A DNA stretch of 63,027 nucleotides from Phycisphaerae bacterium (GCA_012729015.1 JAAYDY010000113.1:76206-139232), one strand, 5' to 3'; counted from the first letter of the stretch, positions 1 through 9,369 are shown. Notes: a model not told the origin generated them from the letters alone. Program-made: numbers and translations.

Positions 1-1
1 T

Positions 2-1594
2 GCCGGACTCATCACCGAGGCCGAGGCCCGGCAGCGACGCGAATCCATCAGCCAGGAGAGCGATTTCTACGGCGCCATGGACGGTGCCTCGAAGTTCGTC
101 CGCGGCGACGCCATCGCCGGCATCATCATCACCATCGTCAACATCCTCGGCGGTTTCTACGTCGGCATGGTCGAAAAGGGGTGGGCCGTCGGCGAGTGTC
201 TCTCCCTGTTCACGCGACTGACCATCGGCGACGGGCTCGTCACCCAGGTTCCTTCGTTCATCATCAGCATCTCCGCCGGCCTCATCGTCACCCGAAGCGC
301 GTCGCGCAGCGACCTCGGACGCGAGATGATCAGCCAGCTCACCAGCCGACCTATCGCCATGGTCATCGCCGCCGTGTTTCTCCTGCTCATGGCCGCCGTC
401 GGCCTGCCGCCGGTCCCCCTCACGGTCCTGGCCATGACGTGCCTGGCCACGGCCTGGTTCCTCAACAAGTCCGGCGCCGCCGCCAGACAACGCGAAACCG
501 CCAAGACCAAGCAGGCGTCCCAGCAACAGCAGCAGAAGAAGCCGCAGTCCCCCGACGACGGCCTGATCCTCGTCGATGCCATGGAACTGGAGATCGGTTA
601 CGGCCTGATCCGCCTCGTCGATGCCGCCCAGGGCGGAGATTTACTCGACAGAATCAGCATGATCCGTCGACAAGTGGCCCTCGAATTGGGTATCATTGTG
701 CCGCCGATCCGAATTCGGGACAACATGCGACTCGACCCGAACGAGTACCGAGTGCGTATCAAGGGCAACACCGTCGCTCGAGGCGAAGCGCGAGTCGGCA
801 TGTTTCTGGCCATGGACAGCGGCGTTGCCGCCGGCGAGTTGCCCGGAGGCATCCGAACGCGGGAGCCCGCCTTCGGACTTCCGGCCTGGTGGATCGGCGA
901 GGATCAACGGCAACGGGCCGAGATGCTCAACTATACCGTGGTCGACGCTTCCAGCGTGCTCGCCACGCACTTGACCGAGCTGATTCGAAACCACGCGTCC
1001 GAGCTGCTGACGCGAGAGGAAGTCAACAAGCTCATCAAGAGCCTGAAGGAGAAGGCCCCAAGCGTGGTGGACGAGGTGGTTCCCAGCGTGATGAAAGTCG
1101 GCGACATCCAGAAGGTCCTCCAGAATCTCCTTCGCGAGCGCGTCGCCGTCCGCGACCTGGAGACCATCCTCGAGACCCTCGGCGACTGGGCCCCCAGGAC
1201 CAGCGATATCGACGTCCTGACCGAGTACGTTCGCAACAGCCTCGCCCGGTCCCTCTGCGACCAGTACGTCGGCGCCGACGGCGTCCTCCGGGTCGTCACC
1301 CTCGATCCCGCCCTGGAAGATCGCATCTCGGCCCACATCGAGCACAACGAACGCGGCAGCTTCCTGACCATGCCCCCCGACGTCGCTCGCAACGTCGCAC
1401 GCGAGATCGCCGACGCCGTGCGGCCCCTGGTCAACGGCGGCTACCCGCCCGTCGTCCTCACTTCGCCGCAAATCCGCGCCCAGGTCAAACGCATCGCCGA
1501 TACGGTGCTCCCGAACCTGGCCGTGCTGTCGTTCAACGAAATCGTCCGTGGCGTCAAGGTGGAAAGCATGGGCATGGCGGAGTTGAAAGCATGA
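2..1594 (+). CDS. flhA: Flagellar type III export protein FlhA (5' end outside window)
   Basis: FlhA is the large inner-membrane subunit of the flagellar export gate; its cytoplasmic domain receives chaperone-substrate complexes. The open frame runs from base 2, before the first visible ATG, and gives about 530 of the usual ~700 residues. The first visible codons read into the conserved FlhA block with GAMDGASKFVRGDAIAG, followed by hydrophobic segments (AIAGIIITIVNILGG; PIAMVIAAVFLLLMAAVG) and then a glutamine-rich linker with a QQQQQ run. The rest is the soluble export-gate domain. Its stop overlaps the flhF start as ATGA, indicating translational coupling. Identification is secure; only the N-terminal membrane part is missing. 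Confidence 0.96.
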   Translation, partial: AGLITEAEARQRRESISQESDFYGAMDGASKFVRGDAIAGIIITIVNILGGFYVGMVEKGWAVGECLSLFTRLTIGDGLVTQVPSFIISISAGLIVTRSASRSDLGREMISQLTSRPIAMVIAAVFLLLMAAVGLPPVPLTVLAMTCLATAWFLNKSGAAARQRETAKTKQASQQQQQKKPQSPDDGLILVDAMELEIGYGLIRLVDAAQGGDLLDRISMIRRQVALELGIIVPPIRIRDNMRLDPNEYRVRIKGNTVARGEARVGMFLAMDSGVAAGELPGGIRTREPAFGLPAWWIGEDQRQRAEMLNYTVVDASSVLATHLTELIRNHASELLTREEVNKLIKSLKEKAPSVVDEVVPSVMKVGDIQKVLQNLLRERVAVRDLETILETLGDWAPRTSDIDVLTEYVRNSLARSLCDQYVGADGVLRVVTLDPALEDRISAHIEHNERGSFLTMPPDVARNVAREIADAVRPLVNGGYPPVVLTSPQIRAQVKRIADTVLPNLAVLSFNEIVRGVKVESMGMAELKA

Positions 1595-2781
1595 TCCTGA
1601 AAACCTTCAGAGCGCCTTCGATGCGAGACGCCCTCGTCCTGGTCAAACGCGAGTTCGGCCCGCACGCCGTCGTCGTCGGCACGCGATCGGTCAAGGCCGG
1701 CGGATTCCTCGGCATCGGGCGACGGACTTTGGTCGAGGTCACGGCCGGCCCGCAGCAGGAGCGGCCCCAGCCGCGCCGCGCCGACGCCTCGCCGGCTCGT
1801 CCCGCCATGGATGCTCGCGTCCGACAGACCTACGGACAACTCGTCGCCGAAGCCCGCGAGGAGGCCGTCCGCGTCAGCGCCCAGGACCTCCGCAATGAAA
1901 TGACCGGTCTCAAGGACATGGTCCAGCGCCTCATCCAGGAGACCCGGTCCACCCGCGAGCCCGACGTCCCCGGCGAGCTGTTCGACCTCTACGTCGGTCT
2001 GCTTGGCAACGAGGTCGCCGAGGACATGGCCAAGGAACTCGTCAAGACGATCCGGGAAGAGTTGCCCGAGAGCCAGTGGCGCAACGAGCACCGAGTCCGC
2101 GAGACGCTCGTCCGCTACATCGCCTCGCGCATCGACGTGGCCGGCCCGACCGTCCTCGAAGGCCCCTCGCCGCGCATCATCGCCCTGATCGGCCCCACGG
2201 GCGTCGGCAAGACCACCACCCTGGCAAAGCTCGCCGCCCAGTTCAAGCTCCGCGAGGGCCACTCCGTCGGTCTCATCACCATCGACACCTACCGCATCGG
2301 CGCCGTGGACCAGTTGCGCACCTACGCCGAGATCATCGACGTGCCCCTGAAGGTGGTCCTCACGCCCAAGGAGCTTCAGCGGGCCGTCGCCGAATACAAG
2401 GACATGGACTTCATCCTCCTCGACACCGCCGGACGCAGCCAGCGCGACGTGCTCAAGATGAACGAACTGCGACAGTTCCTCGACGCCGTTCGCCCCGACG
2501 AGACCCACCTGGTCCTGTCGAGTACCTGCGGCCAGAAGAACGTCGAGAGCGTCCTGGAACGGTTCAACCAGTTCAAGATCGACCGCGTGCTGTTGACCAA
2601 GATGGACGAAGCCGTCAGCTTCGGCATCGTCCTGACCGTGCTTCAGAAGACCAGGCAGAAACTGTCGTATGTGACGGTTGGGCAGGACGTACCGAACGAC
2701 ATCGAGGCGGGGCAGCCGCGCAAGCTGGCCGAGCTGATTGTCCCGCCACTGACCCGCAACGCAGAAAGGGCAGTGCCATGA
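1591..2781 (+). CDS. flhF: Flagellar GTPase FlhF
   Basis: FlhF is an SRP-type GTPase that sets the place and number of flagella at the cell pole or membrane. The protein is 396 residues. The N-terminal B-like region has the usual opening (MILKTFRAPSMRDAL). The G domain carries the P-loop GPTGVGKTT at 201-209, the SRP-specific DTYRIGAVDQ at 232-241 and LDTAGR at 277-282. The start is fixed by the 4-base overlap with flhA, and the stop overlaps flhG in the same way. Its partner FlhG is encoded directly downstream. Confidence 0.96.
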   Translation: MILKTFRAPSMRDALVLVKREFGPHAVVVGTRSVKAGGFLGIGRRTLVEVTAGPQQERPQPRRADASPARPAMDARVRQTYGQLVAEAREEAVRVSAQDLRNEMTGLKDMVQRLIQETRSTREPDVPGELFDLYVGLLGNEVAEDMAKELVKTIREELPESQWRNEHRVRETLVRYIASRIDVAGPTVLEGPSPRIIALIGPTGVGKTTTLAKLAAQFKLREGHSVGLITIDTYRIGAVDQLRTYAEIIDVPLKVVLTPKELQRAVAEYKDMDFILLDTAGRSQRDVLKMNELRQFLDAVRPDETHLVLSSTCGQKNVESVLERFNQFKIDRVLLTKMDEAVSFGIVLTVLQKTRQKLSYVTVGQDVPNDIEAGQPRKLAELIVPPLTRNAERAVP

Positions 2782-3656
2782 TGACTCGGGGTGACCAGGC
2801 CGACAACCTGCGACGCATGGTCCGTGAGATGCGCCCGCACGCCCGCGTGCTGGCCGTCACCAGCGGCAAGGGCGGCGTCGGCAAGACCAACGTGGCCGCC
2901 AATCTCGCCATCGCCCTCTGCCGCAGCCACCGGCAGCGCGTCGTCCTCATCGACGCCGACCTCGGCCTGGCCAACGTGGACCTGATGCTCGGCCTCCAGC
3001 CGCAGTGGAACCTCAGCCACGTCCTCAGCGGCGAGCGCCGTCTCGAAGACATCGTCGTCCAGGGGCCCGAAGGCATCGAGATCGTCCCAGGCGCCAGCGG
3101 CCTCAGCCGCCTGGCCGATCTCCAGGACTCCCAGCGACGCACGCTCCTGGAAGAGCTCAGCAAGCTCGACCACCGGGCCGACTACTGCATCATCGACACC
3201 GGCGCCGGCATCGGTCGCACCGTCGTCTCCATGGCCTCCAGCGCCGACGAGTGCATTGTTGTGACCACGCCCGAGCCGCCCAGCATCGCCGACGCCTACG
3301 CCATGCTCAAGATCATCAGCCGCCAGCCGCACCGGCCGCAATTGCGGCTCCTGGTCAACATGGTCGGCAGCCGGCAAGAGGCCCGGCGCGTCTACGAACG
3401 CATCGCCGGCGTCGCCCAGAAGTTTCTCGGGCTCCACGTGCACGACGCCGGCTACGTCTTCTGCGACGGGCACGTGGCGCGCGCTGTGCGCGGACGCAAA
3501 CCGTTCGTCACGGCGTTCCCGAATTCCCAGGCCGCCTGGTGCATGCGACAGGTGGCCGAGCGAACCGCCAAGCCGCACGCGCAGGACGCCGCCGGCGAGG
3601 ATGCCGGCCGCGGATTCTTCAAACGGGTCGCCGGCCTGTTCGGCGCGATGACGTAG
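2778..3656 (+). CDS. flhG: MinD-like ATPase FlhG (YlxH), FlhF regulator
   Basis: FlhG is a MinD/ParA-type ATPase that controls flagellar number and stimulates FlhF GTP hydrolysis. The 292-residue product has the deviant Walker A SGKGGVGKT at about 29-37, a LIDADLGLANVDLMLG block and a DTGAGIG motif. Residues 6-12 read DQADNLR, matching the DQAxxLR element known in FlhG homologues to contact FlhF. Translation can start at either of two adjacent ATGs; 2778 overlaps the flhF stop. The gene ends in a C-terminal basic/hydrophobic tail (FFKRVAGLFGAM) suited to membrane binding. Confidence 0.93.
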   Translation: MMTRGDQADNLRRMVREMRPHARVLAVTSGKGGVGKTNVAANLAIALCRSHRQRVVLIDADLGLANVDLMLGLQPQWNLSHVLSGERRLEDIVVQGPEGIEIVPGASGLSRLADLQDSQRRTLLEELSKLDHRADYCIIDTGAGIGRTVVSMASSADECIVVTTPEPPSIADAYAMLKIISRQPHRPQLRLLVNMVGSRQEARRVYERIAGVAQKFLGLHVHDAGYVFCDGHVARAVRGRKPFVTAFPNSQAAWCMRQVAERTAKPHAQDAAGEDAGRGFFKRVAGLFGAMT

Positions 3657-3747
3657 TCTTTGTGACATGGGCCTCTTGCCCGTGAGGGCCCAGGCCGACG
3701 ACTCGAACGTCGGTCCACCATGACGCGACAGCAGGGAGTGGCGAGAG

Positions 3748-4095
3748 TTGGACAAGCAGGACACGAAACGACAGGAGCAGGCCATGATCGGGCGAATCTG
3801 CGGCGCGACGCTGGCGTTGCTGTGCTTTGCCGCCGTCTGCCTGAACGGATTGCGCGAGGGGAACTCCTTCGGGTCCGTCATGGGGCGATCCCTGGTCGCC
3901 CTGGTCGTTGGCGGCGCCACGGGGCTGGCCGCGGCGGCTGTGGTCCGACGCATCATCCAGGACGAATTCAACCGCACTCATCGGCGCGACAGCGCCGCCG
4001 ACGGTGCGGCTCCGAAGGACAAGGCGGCTGCCCGCAGTGCCGCCGAGCGAAAGAGCGAACCCGCGGGGTCCACGGCTGGATCCGCGGCACGGTAG
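3748..4095 (+). CDS. Small two-helix membrane protein in the flagellar operon
   Basis: I do not recognise a named family. The protein has two hydrophobic segments, roughly residues 16-34 (RICGATLALLCFAAV) and 46-66 (RSLVALVVGGATGLAAAA), followed by a charged, alanine-rich soluble tail. The start is uncertain: TTG at 3748 gives 115 residues, while ATG at 3784 has a well placed AGGAG and would give 103. Its position between flhG and fliA on the same strand suggests a role linked to the flagellum, but that is inference from context only. Confidence 0.7.
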   Translation: MDKQDTKRQEQAMIGRICGATLALLCFAAVCLNGLREGNSFGSVMGRSLVALVVGGATGLAAAAVVRRIIQDEFNRTHRRDSAADGAAPKDKAAARSAAERKSEPAGSTAGSAAR

Positions 4096-4131
4096 GGGGC
4101 CGGTTCTCTGGCTTTTTGGCGAGGATGAAGC

Positions 4132-4947
4132 ATGGCACGAGCAAGACGACGGGTCGATATGGTGCAGCCGGTACGGACGCTGACGGACGACCAGATCCGC
4201 GACCTCTGGAGAAACTACCGCGCTAAACCCGACATGAAGATGCGCAACCAACTGGCGGAGCACTACTTACCCATCGTCCGGTATACCAGCGAGCGGCTCT
4301 ACGCCAAGCTGCCCGACGAGGTCGACATCAACGACCTCTACCAGGACGGCTTCCAGGGCCTTCTGGACGCCATCGAGTCCTTCGACATGGACCGCGGCGT
4401 CAAGTTCGAGACCTTCTGCGCCGCACGCATCCGCGGCGCCATCCTCGACAGCCTCCGGGCCAACGACTGGGTGCCCCGACTCGTCCGCGCCCGCGCCAGC
4501 AAGCTCAACGAGGCCCGCCAGGCCCTGGAAATCAAGCTCAGCCGCGCGCCCAACGACAAGGAACTCGCCGAGCACATGGGCCTGTGCACCGACGAATACG
4601 AACGTCTCGTCCGCGACGCCAACGCCACCGGCGTCATCAGCCTCAACCGCAAGTGCTACGAGACCGACACCAACAAGGATGTCCACGAAATCGACATTGT
4701 CGAGGACAAGCGCGGCGAGAATCCCCTCCACAAGATACAGCGCGACGACCTCCGCAAACTCATCACCAAGGGACTCTCCAAGAACGAACGCCTCATCGTC
4801 CTGCTCTACTACTACGAAGAAATGACCATGAAGGAGATCGGCGCCACGCTTGACCTGAGCGAATCCCGGGTCAGTCAGATGCACTCCAGCATTCTGTCCC
4901 GCCTGCGCCCGCTGCTCGGCAGCCGCAAGCACGAGTTCGCCGTCTGA
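4132..4947 (+). CDS. fliA: Flagellar sigma factor FliA (sigma-28 family)
   Basis: This is an RNA polymerase sigma factor for late flagellar and chemotaxis genes. The 271-residue protein has region 2 with DLYQDGFQGLLDAIESFD and KFETFCAARIRGAILDSLR, a region 3 helix and a region 4 helix-turn-helix (MTMKEIGATLDLSESRVSQM). These are the diagnostic FliA/WhiG signatures. An AGGA lies just before ATG 4132. The position directly after flhF-flhG matches the standard order in many flagellated bacteria. No anti-sigma factor FlgM is visible in this window. Confidence 0.95.
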   Translation: MARARRRVDMVQPVRTLTDDQIRDLWRNYRAKPDMKMRNQLAEHYLPIVRYTSERLYAKLPDEVDINDLYQDGFQGLLDAIESFDMDRGVKFETFCAARIRGAILDSLRANDWVPRLVRARASKLNEARQALEIKLSRAPNDKELAEHMGLCTDEYERLVRDANATGVISLNRKCYETDTNKDVHEIDIVEDKRGENPLHKIQRDDLRKLITKGLSKNERLIVLLYYYEEMTMKEIGATLDLSESRVSQMHSSILSRLRPLLGSRKHEFAV

Positions 4948-5115
4948 GGCGTCCGCCCGGGCACGCAAGCAGGCCGATTCCGCGACGGAGTCAAGTTGCA
5001 TGCCCGGATATGACGATAGGTGCGGCAGGTGGCGGGTTCCCACGGCGAGCCGCAGACGCGCGGCTCAGCGGAGACCAGGCTCCGGCGACGGAGTCCGCCA
5101 GCCTGGGAGGTTCTC

Positions 5116-5505
5116 GTGTCGGACATCGGCAGCGGCATCGTCGGCTCGTTCAATCAGGCCCATCAGGCCTCGCGCCGCGCCGAGTCCGAGAACGCCCGCG
5201 CCCGCAATGGCGAGCAGCTCCAGGCCCGCGAAGCCCGCGAGCGGTTCATCGCCGCACAGGAGGCCGTCGAGGCTGCCCAAACCCTTCGACAGCGACGCAT
5301 CGACCCCGACAAGGACAACTCCTCCGGCCGCGACGCCCGGGACCAGTACGAGGCACACGACGACCTGACCGACGAACGCCGCCGAGAGCAACGCGACGCC
5401 CCGGCGCCTCCCGCCGCAGATGCCGCCGATGCCTCTGCCCATGTCCCTGACGAGCCGCCGTCCGACAGCAACGATTCCGGCCACCTCATCGACGTCCAAG
5501 CCTGA
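5116..5505 (+). CDS. Small charged coiled-coil protein after fliA
   Basis: The GTG at 5116 is chosen because GGGAGG sits 5 bases upstream and because the protein then starts VSDIGSGIVGSFNQ; longer frames upstream are compositionally noisy. The 129-residue product is rich in Arg, Glu, Ala and Gln, with a long predicted helix (about residues 15-60) and an acidic, proline-rich C-terminus ending in a disordered tail. No enzymatic motif is visible. I infer an accessory role linked to the flagellar cluster, because it follows fliA on the same strand. Confidence 0.7.
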   Translation: MSDIGSGIVGSFNQAHQASRRAESENARARNGEQLQAREARERFIAAQEAVEAAQTLRQRRIDPDKDNSSGRDARDQYEAHDDLTDERRREQRDAPAPPAADAADASAHVPDEPPSDSNDSGHLIDVQA

Positions 5506-5888
5506 TCGGTGAGGAATCTTCCGCACAAGCGTGATGGTCCATTCTTGAGTGCATCCCTCATTGCACAGAGAACCGGTCAACGGCTTTTCACGACGGTTTG
5601 AGCGATTCGGGGGTGTTTATTTTTGTAAACACCCGGTCGGGGCCGTAACCGGTTTTCTGAAAAGGCTTTAGCGTTTGGATAAGTGCCTTCTCGACGGAAT
5701 TGGCCTGTGTCCGTGATTTGCTCTTTCTGTCTGGCTGTGTTAGAATACTATGAAGCCAACAGGCTGTGCATTCGCTGCCAATGTATCCTGCATGTTGTGT
5801 CTTCTCATGCTGCTTGCGCCGTGCCTAGTGATGCCGTTGCGACACCCGTCGGTGACCCATCGGCGCCTGGCTCTCTTGCGGTGGGCCT
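5506..5888. other. Intergenic region with stem-loop and promoter
   Basis: This 383-base gap separates the flagellar operon from the first PilZ gene. It contains a perfect 9-bp inverted repeat (5611-5619 with 5626-5634, loop TTTTTG) with no T run after it, and the promoter listed separately at 5718-5746. The leader between promoter and PilZ start is about 135 bases, long enough for untranslated regulation, but I recognise no riboswitch. Confidence 0.5.
5718..5746 (+). promoter_or_regulatory. Sigma-70-like promoter for first PilZ gene
   Basis: TTGCTC at 5718-5723 and TAGAAT at 5741-5746 are separated by 17 bases. The -10 has a TG-like upstream extension (GTGTTAGAAT). It reads toward the PilZ gene at 5889. 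Confidence 0.5.
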
Positions 5889-6242
5889 ATGTCCTCGCTG
5901 GCTGATAAAGCGCATGGGACGCCGGAGCACGAACGACGACGTTATCCGCGCCGTATTGTGCCCATGCACGTGGTCGCCGTCGTCAACGACGAGTCCGGGC
6001 AGGGTTCCAGCCGAGTGCTTCATGTGCAGGTCAAGGACATCAGCAGGGGGGGCATCTGTGGCGTGGTGGACAACGAACTGGCGGGAAACGAGCAGGTCGT
6101 TGTCTTTCTGCCCGTCGGCGATGCCGGCGCGGGACGCGATGTCCGGGGACGCCTGACGCGCTGCGAGCCCGTTGAGAGCCGCTTTCGCATCGGCATGGCG
6201 TTTATGGGGCCCATGGAGGGGGCAGGCGGGCAGGCCTTCTGA
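5889..6242 (+). CDS. PilZ-domain protein 1
   Basis: PilZ domains bind cyclic di-GMP and pass the signal to motility or surface machinery. The 117-residue protein consists of one PilZ domain: the N-terminal arginine motif is ERRRYPRR (about residues 15-22) and the second motif is DISRGGICG in the first beta strands, matching the RxxxR and (D/N)xSxxG binding elements. There are no other domains. It lies just after the flagellar genes and before a second PilZ protein, so flagellar control by c-di-GMP is a reasonable inference. The Shine-Dalgarno sequence is weak. Confidence 0.85.
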   Translation: MSSLADKAHGTPEHERRRYPRRIVPMHVVAVVNDESGQGSSRVLHVQVKDISRGGICGVVDNELAGNEQVVVFLPVGDAGAGRDVRGRLTRCEPVESRFRIGMAFMGPMEGAGGQAF

Positions 6243-6373
6243 GCGGGTCGTTCTGTGCCGTTGGCCCTTGTCCGCCAACGGGTTTCGACGGAGCGTCCCC
6301 GCCGGACGGTTGTCATGGACGGTGGCCGCGTGTGCGAAGATCGTCCGTTGTTGCGGAATCCGGGGCATTCTTT

Positions 6374-6410
6374 TTGCCAATCCCGCGAAAGTAGTTCATA
6401 CTCTGTATGA
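6374..6410 (+). promoter_or_regulatory. Promoter with overlapping inverted repeat before second PilZ gene
   Basis: TTGCCA (6374-6379) and CATACT (6397-6402) are 17 bases apart. The -10 lies inside the inverted repeat TCATAC-TCT-GTATGA (6396-6410), as expected for a repressor-controlled promoter. A second perfect palindrome, CGATAACTTATCG, follows at 6440-6452 in the leader. Confidence 0.45.
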
Positions 6411-6511
6411 TAAATCCTGATGTTCGGACGGTGAGTGTCCGATAACTTATCGAGTATGCCTCTAGGAGGGGGCAGCCGACTCGATACCAAGCCAGGGACC
6501 CGAGGGGTGGC

Positions 6512-6961
6512 ATGGGGGAAGTCGCCGTAATGAATCCGGTTAGCCCGATGCAGTCGCGTCCGGGGAGCGAACGTCGGCAGTTCAGGCGTTTTCCCATACG
6601 TCTGCCCGTCAAGGCCAGGCGAGACGACCTTCTGGGGCATTCCGACAGGCCCATCGCGGAACCTGGACCGGAGGCCCTGATCAGCATCGATGTGGACGAT
6701 TTCTCCCTCGGCGGTTTTCGCGGCCGAAGCGGCGTCGCCCTGCGCTGCGGCGAGGCCCTGACCGTCCACATGCCGCCGTTCGGCACTCGGCCCGAGATCG
6801 ATGTGACCGGACGCGTCACGCGATGCCAGCGAATCGACAAACGTTTCGACGTCGGCGTCGAATTCTGCCAGACCAACGCCGCCGCCGACACGTCCCCGTG
6901 GCTTCGCCTGCCCGAACTCTTCTACATGGCCGGCCAGATGACTCGACGCAACGACTCATAG
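6512..6961 (+). CDS. PilZ-domain protein 2
   Basis: A second single-domain c-di-GMP receptor, 149 residues. The arginine motif is in ERRQFRRFPIRLPV (about residues 20-33) and the second motif is DDFSLGGF, followed by the beta-barrel strands ending DVGVEFCQ. It is diverged from the upstream PilZ protein, with an insert between the two motifs. ATG 6512 has GAGGGG 4 bases upstream; ATG 6530 is an alternative start. A strong terminator follows. Confidence 0.82.
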   Translation: MGEVAVMNPVSPMQSRPGSERRQFRRFPIRLPVKARRDDLLGHSDRPIAEPGPEALISIDVDDFSLGGFRGRSGVALRCGEALTVHMPPFGTRPEIDVTGRVTRCQRIDKRFDVGVEFCQTNAAADTSPWLRLPELFYMAGQMTRRNDS

Positions 6962-6999
6962 CCGCCCGGCCGAGCCTTCAGAGCCGTCACACATGCCAG

Positions 7000-7032
7000 C
7001 GTCCGTCGCCATCCCGCGGCGGACGTTTTTTT
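7000..7032 (+). terminator. Rho-independent terminator
   Basis: A 10-bp stem (7000-7009 with 7016-7025, one G.T pair, 6-base loop CATCCC) is followed by seven T residues at 7026-7032. It ends the PilZ transcript ahead of a convergent gene. Confidence 0.85.
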
Positions 7033-7055
7033 GGGGAATCCCGCAGCCGCGGGGA

Positions 7056-8873
7056 TCAGAGCATTCCGTTGAGGATAACAACCAGAAGTGACAGGTCGCC
7101 GGGCTCGGCGCCGCCGTTACGGTCCAGGTCGAAGCGCAGGGCGTCGATCTCCGCGGGCGTGGTTATGCCGTTCAAACGGTTGATGAGCAGGCTCATGTCG
7201 GTCGGCTCGGCGCCGCCGTTGCCGTCGATGTCGCCCAGCTTCACGCATGTCATCGGTACCGTCACGACCGTCGGCGTCGGCCACAGGTTGCCCTGACAGA
7301 CGACCTCGATCACCAGCGGCCCCGAGGCGCCCAGGGCGTAACCGCTCCCATAGAGCGTCCAGCGGCCCGCCACCGCCTCGGCCACGACATCCACCTCGCC
7401 CGTCCCGCTGCCCGGCTGCTTCCGGGCCGCCAGCGTCACGCCCGTGTTCCCGTTGAGGTCCAGCACTGTCGCCGTCAGACCCACCCGGTGACCGCCGTTG
7501 GCGAGCGACACCGGGATGTTCTGGTAGACCCAGTGGCGGTCGTCGTCCGTGAACGCCTGGATCAGCGGCGGCCCTGCGTCGCTGACCTCGAACCGCGTCA
7601 AGGGGTCGCCCACCACGATGTTCTGCCACGACAGCACCGGCAGACTCGCATAAGCCGCCTCGACGAACGTCCAGCCCCGGTTCAGCATGCGGTCGTACAG
7701 GATTTCGTTGTCGCCCACCGCAAACGTCAGCGGCTCCCACACGTGGGCCAGCGCCAGCGTGCCCCCGATGCGCAGCCAGTCCGCCGCCTGGCCCTGCGTG
7801 TCGTGCGGACGCCAGTCCTCCCAGTAGCGGCCGTTGAAGCTCTCGTACGTGTTGAAGACGGCCCCCGGCGACAACGAAAACGCCAGCCAGTCCAGAATAT
7901 ACGTCGTCGGCACGGTGAACGGGTTATGGTTGCGCCCGTAGCCGGCGTAGCCCAGCACCGGCAGCGGCGCCGTGGTCACGAACACCGCGTCGGTCTGGTC
8001 GTAGATGACGCTGAATCCGGCCGCCGTCAGCACGTCGCGCGTTTCCGGGAAATCCACGCCCTGGCTGTACGGGGCGTCGTCGTCCAGCGACTGGTCGTCG
8101 CGGTCGATGACGAATGTCACGCCCTGCCGCACGATCGGAATCGTGCCGCCGCGGTTCAGTGCGGCAATCGCTTCCGCGGCCGTGTAGCCCGTCAGCCGGG
8201 CCACCAGATAGATGTCCCCGGAGGCCAGCTTCTCGGCCGGCGTGCCTTTGCCGTTTTCCCACCCGTTCCGGGTCGTCATAAACGTCAGGCCCGTCTTCGC
8301 TGTCGTGGCGTTGTCGCGCGCGTAGGTATCCATCCGTTGCGTCGCCGCGTGATATGGGTTACGGACGTGATTGTTGGCGTAGTTCCACGGCTCCGGCGTC
8401 GTGCCGGCCATCAGCGACTGGTGCAGCAGCGTCAGGTCCGAGTCCACGGCGGCGGCGTCGAACCGGCCGGCGCTGTACTCCGTGAGCATCTGGTTCGGCA
8501 GATCGCCGTAGCCGGGGGTGTCGAAGTCGTCGATTCGCCGCGGCACGCCCTTGGTGGTCACCAGGACGCGAATCTGCTTGTAGAGGGGTTCGCCGTTGAA
8601 TTCGGCCGTCCGCAGATACGTGTCCAGTGGGCTCCGCAGTTCGGATTCGAACACGGCTCGCGTGATGGTCGGGCTCGTGGATCCGGCGTAAGACCACACG
8701 TGAACGCCGGGGTACCTGGCCAGGTACGCGTCGCGAATGGCCATCGAGTCGGGGCTGTTCAGATTGACCACCAGGAGCACATGCTCGGGCCCCAGATCGG
8801 CCAGCGCAGGGCACGCGGCGGCCAGTGCCAGCGCTGCGGCCAGGCAGAACCTCACGGCAGACCGACGAACCAT
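7056..8873 (-). CDS. Secreted TIGR03790-type protein with dockerin-like C-terminus
   Basis: The start at 8873 is chosen because it gives a clear signal peptide (MVRRSAVRFCLAAALALAAA) with AGAGGGG upstream; longer frames upstream are not protein-like. The 605-residue product resembles the TIGR03790 family, whose function is unknown: HVLLVVNLNSPDSMAIRDAY at the mature N-terminus, then VLVTTKGVPRRI. The last ~60 residues hold two dockerin-like repeats (GDIDGNGGAEPTDMSLLI; DLDRNGGAEPGDLSLLV), as in many planctomycete exported proteins. They may bind calcium and a cohesin-like partner, or act as a surface-sorting tail. It is transcribed alone from the promoter at 9001-9029. Confidence 0.8.
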   Translation of the reverse strand: MVRRSAVRFCLAAALALAAACPALADLGPEHVLLVVNLNSPDSMAIRDAYLARYPGVHVWSYAGSTSPTITRAVFESELRSPLDTYLRTAEFNGEPLYKQIRVLVTTKGVPRRIDDFDTPGYGDLPNQMLTEYSAGRFDAAAVDSDLTLLHQSLMAGTTPEPWNYANNHVRNPYHAATQRMDTYARDNATTAKTGLTFMTTRNGWENGKGTPAEKLASGDIYLVARLTGYTAAEAIAALNRGGTIPIVRQGVTFVIDRDDQSLDDDAPYSQGVDFPETRDVLTAAGFSVIYDQTDAVFVTTAPLPVLGYAGYGRNHNPFTVPTTYILDWLAFSLSPGAVFNTYESFNGRYWEDWRPHDTQGQAADWLRIGGTLALAHVWEPLTFAVGDNEILYDRMLNRGWTFVEAAYASLPVLSWQNIVVGDPLTRFEVSDAGPPLIQAFTDDDRHWVYQNIPVSLANGGHRVGLTATVLDLNGNTGVTLAARKQPGSGTGEVDVVAEAVAGRWTLYGSGYALGASGPLVIEVVCQGNLWPTPTVVTVPMTCVKLGDIDGNGGAEPTDMSLLINRLNGITTPAEIDALRFDLDRNGGAEPGDLSLLVVILNGML

Positions 8874-9000
8874 CAAGCCAACCCCTCTGGACGTGACCAG
8901 CGGCCTTCGGACGTCCCCAACGCGACCGATACGGCGGCCGCCGACATGGACACCGGGAACCCGCCCCGGCGCGCAGACCGCCACCGCAATCATTCCCAGG

Positions 9001-9029
9001 ATTATAGCTCAGAAAACAGGTCCGGGCAA
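9001..9029 (-). promoter_or_regulatory. Leftward promoter of the TIGR03790-type gene
   Basis: On the minus strand TTGCCC (9029-9024) and a perfect TATAAT (9006-9001) are 17 bases apart, giving a leader of about 120 bases before the start at 8873. Confidence 0.6.
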
Positions 9030-9369
9030 ACGGATGTCCAGCGGCGGCAACGGGAAGGTACTTCGACCTCGCCACGAGATCCCGCCCATCCGTGGCAGGC
9101 ATCCCCGTCGTCTCAGGTTCCCGGAAGACCTGTCCACCCCTCGGCCTGGCTGCCGCCAGGCGACCGACGAAAACGCCCGGGCAAGGGGTCAATCTGATGT
9201 AAAAAGGCTGGTGTCGGAATCGCCGCAGAGGCCCATTTCAGACGTTCTGAAGTCTCCCAAGACCCGATTCTTCCTCGCGAATTCCGTCGCCGGAAGGCTC
9301 CGCGGCTTCTCCAAGACCCTGTTGGACAAATGGTTATGTGGTATGTGGTAACGGCGTTTGGAATTGTCA

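Noticed and set aside
6408..6445. Possible FliA (sigma-28) promoter before the second PilZ gene (TAAA and CCGATAA elements)
   Set aside because: The spacing between the two elements is about 19 bases, too long for the known consensus; a sigma-70-like promoter fits better.
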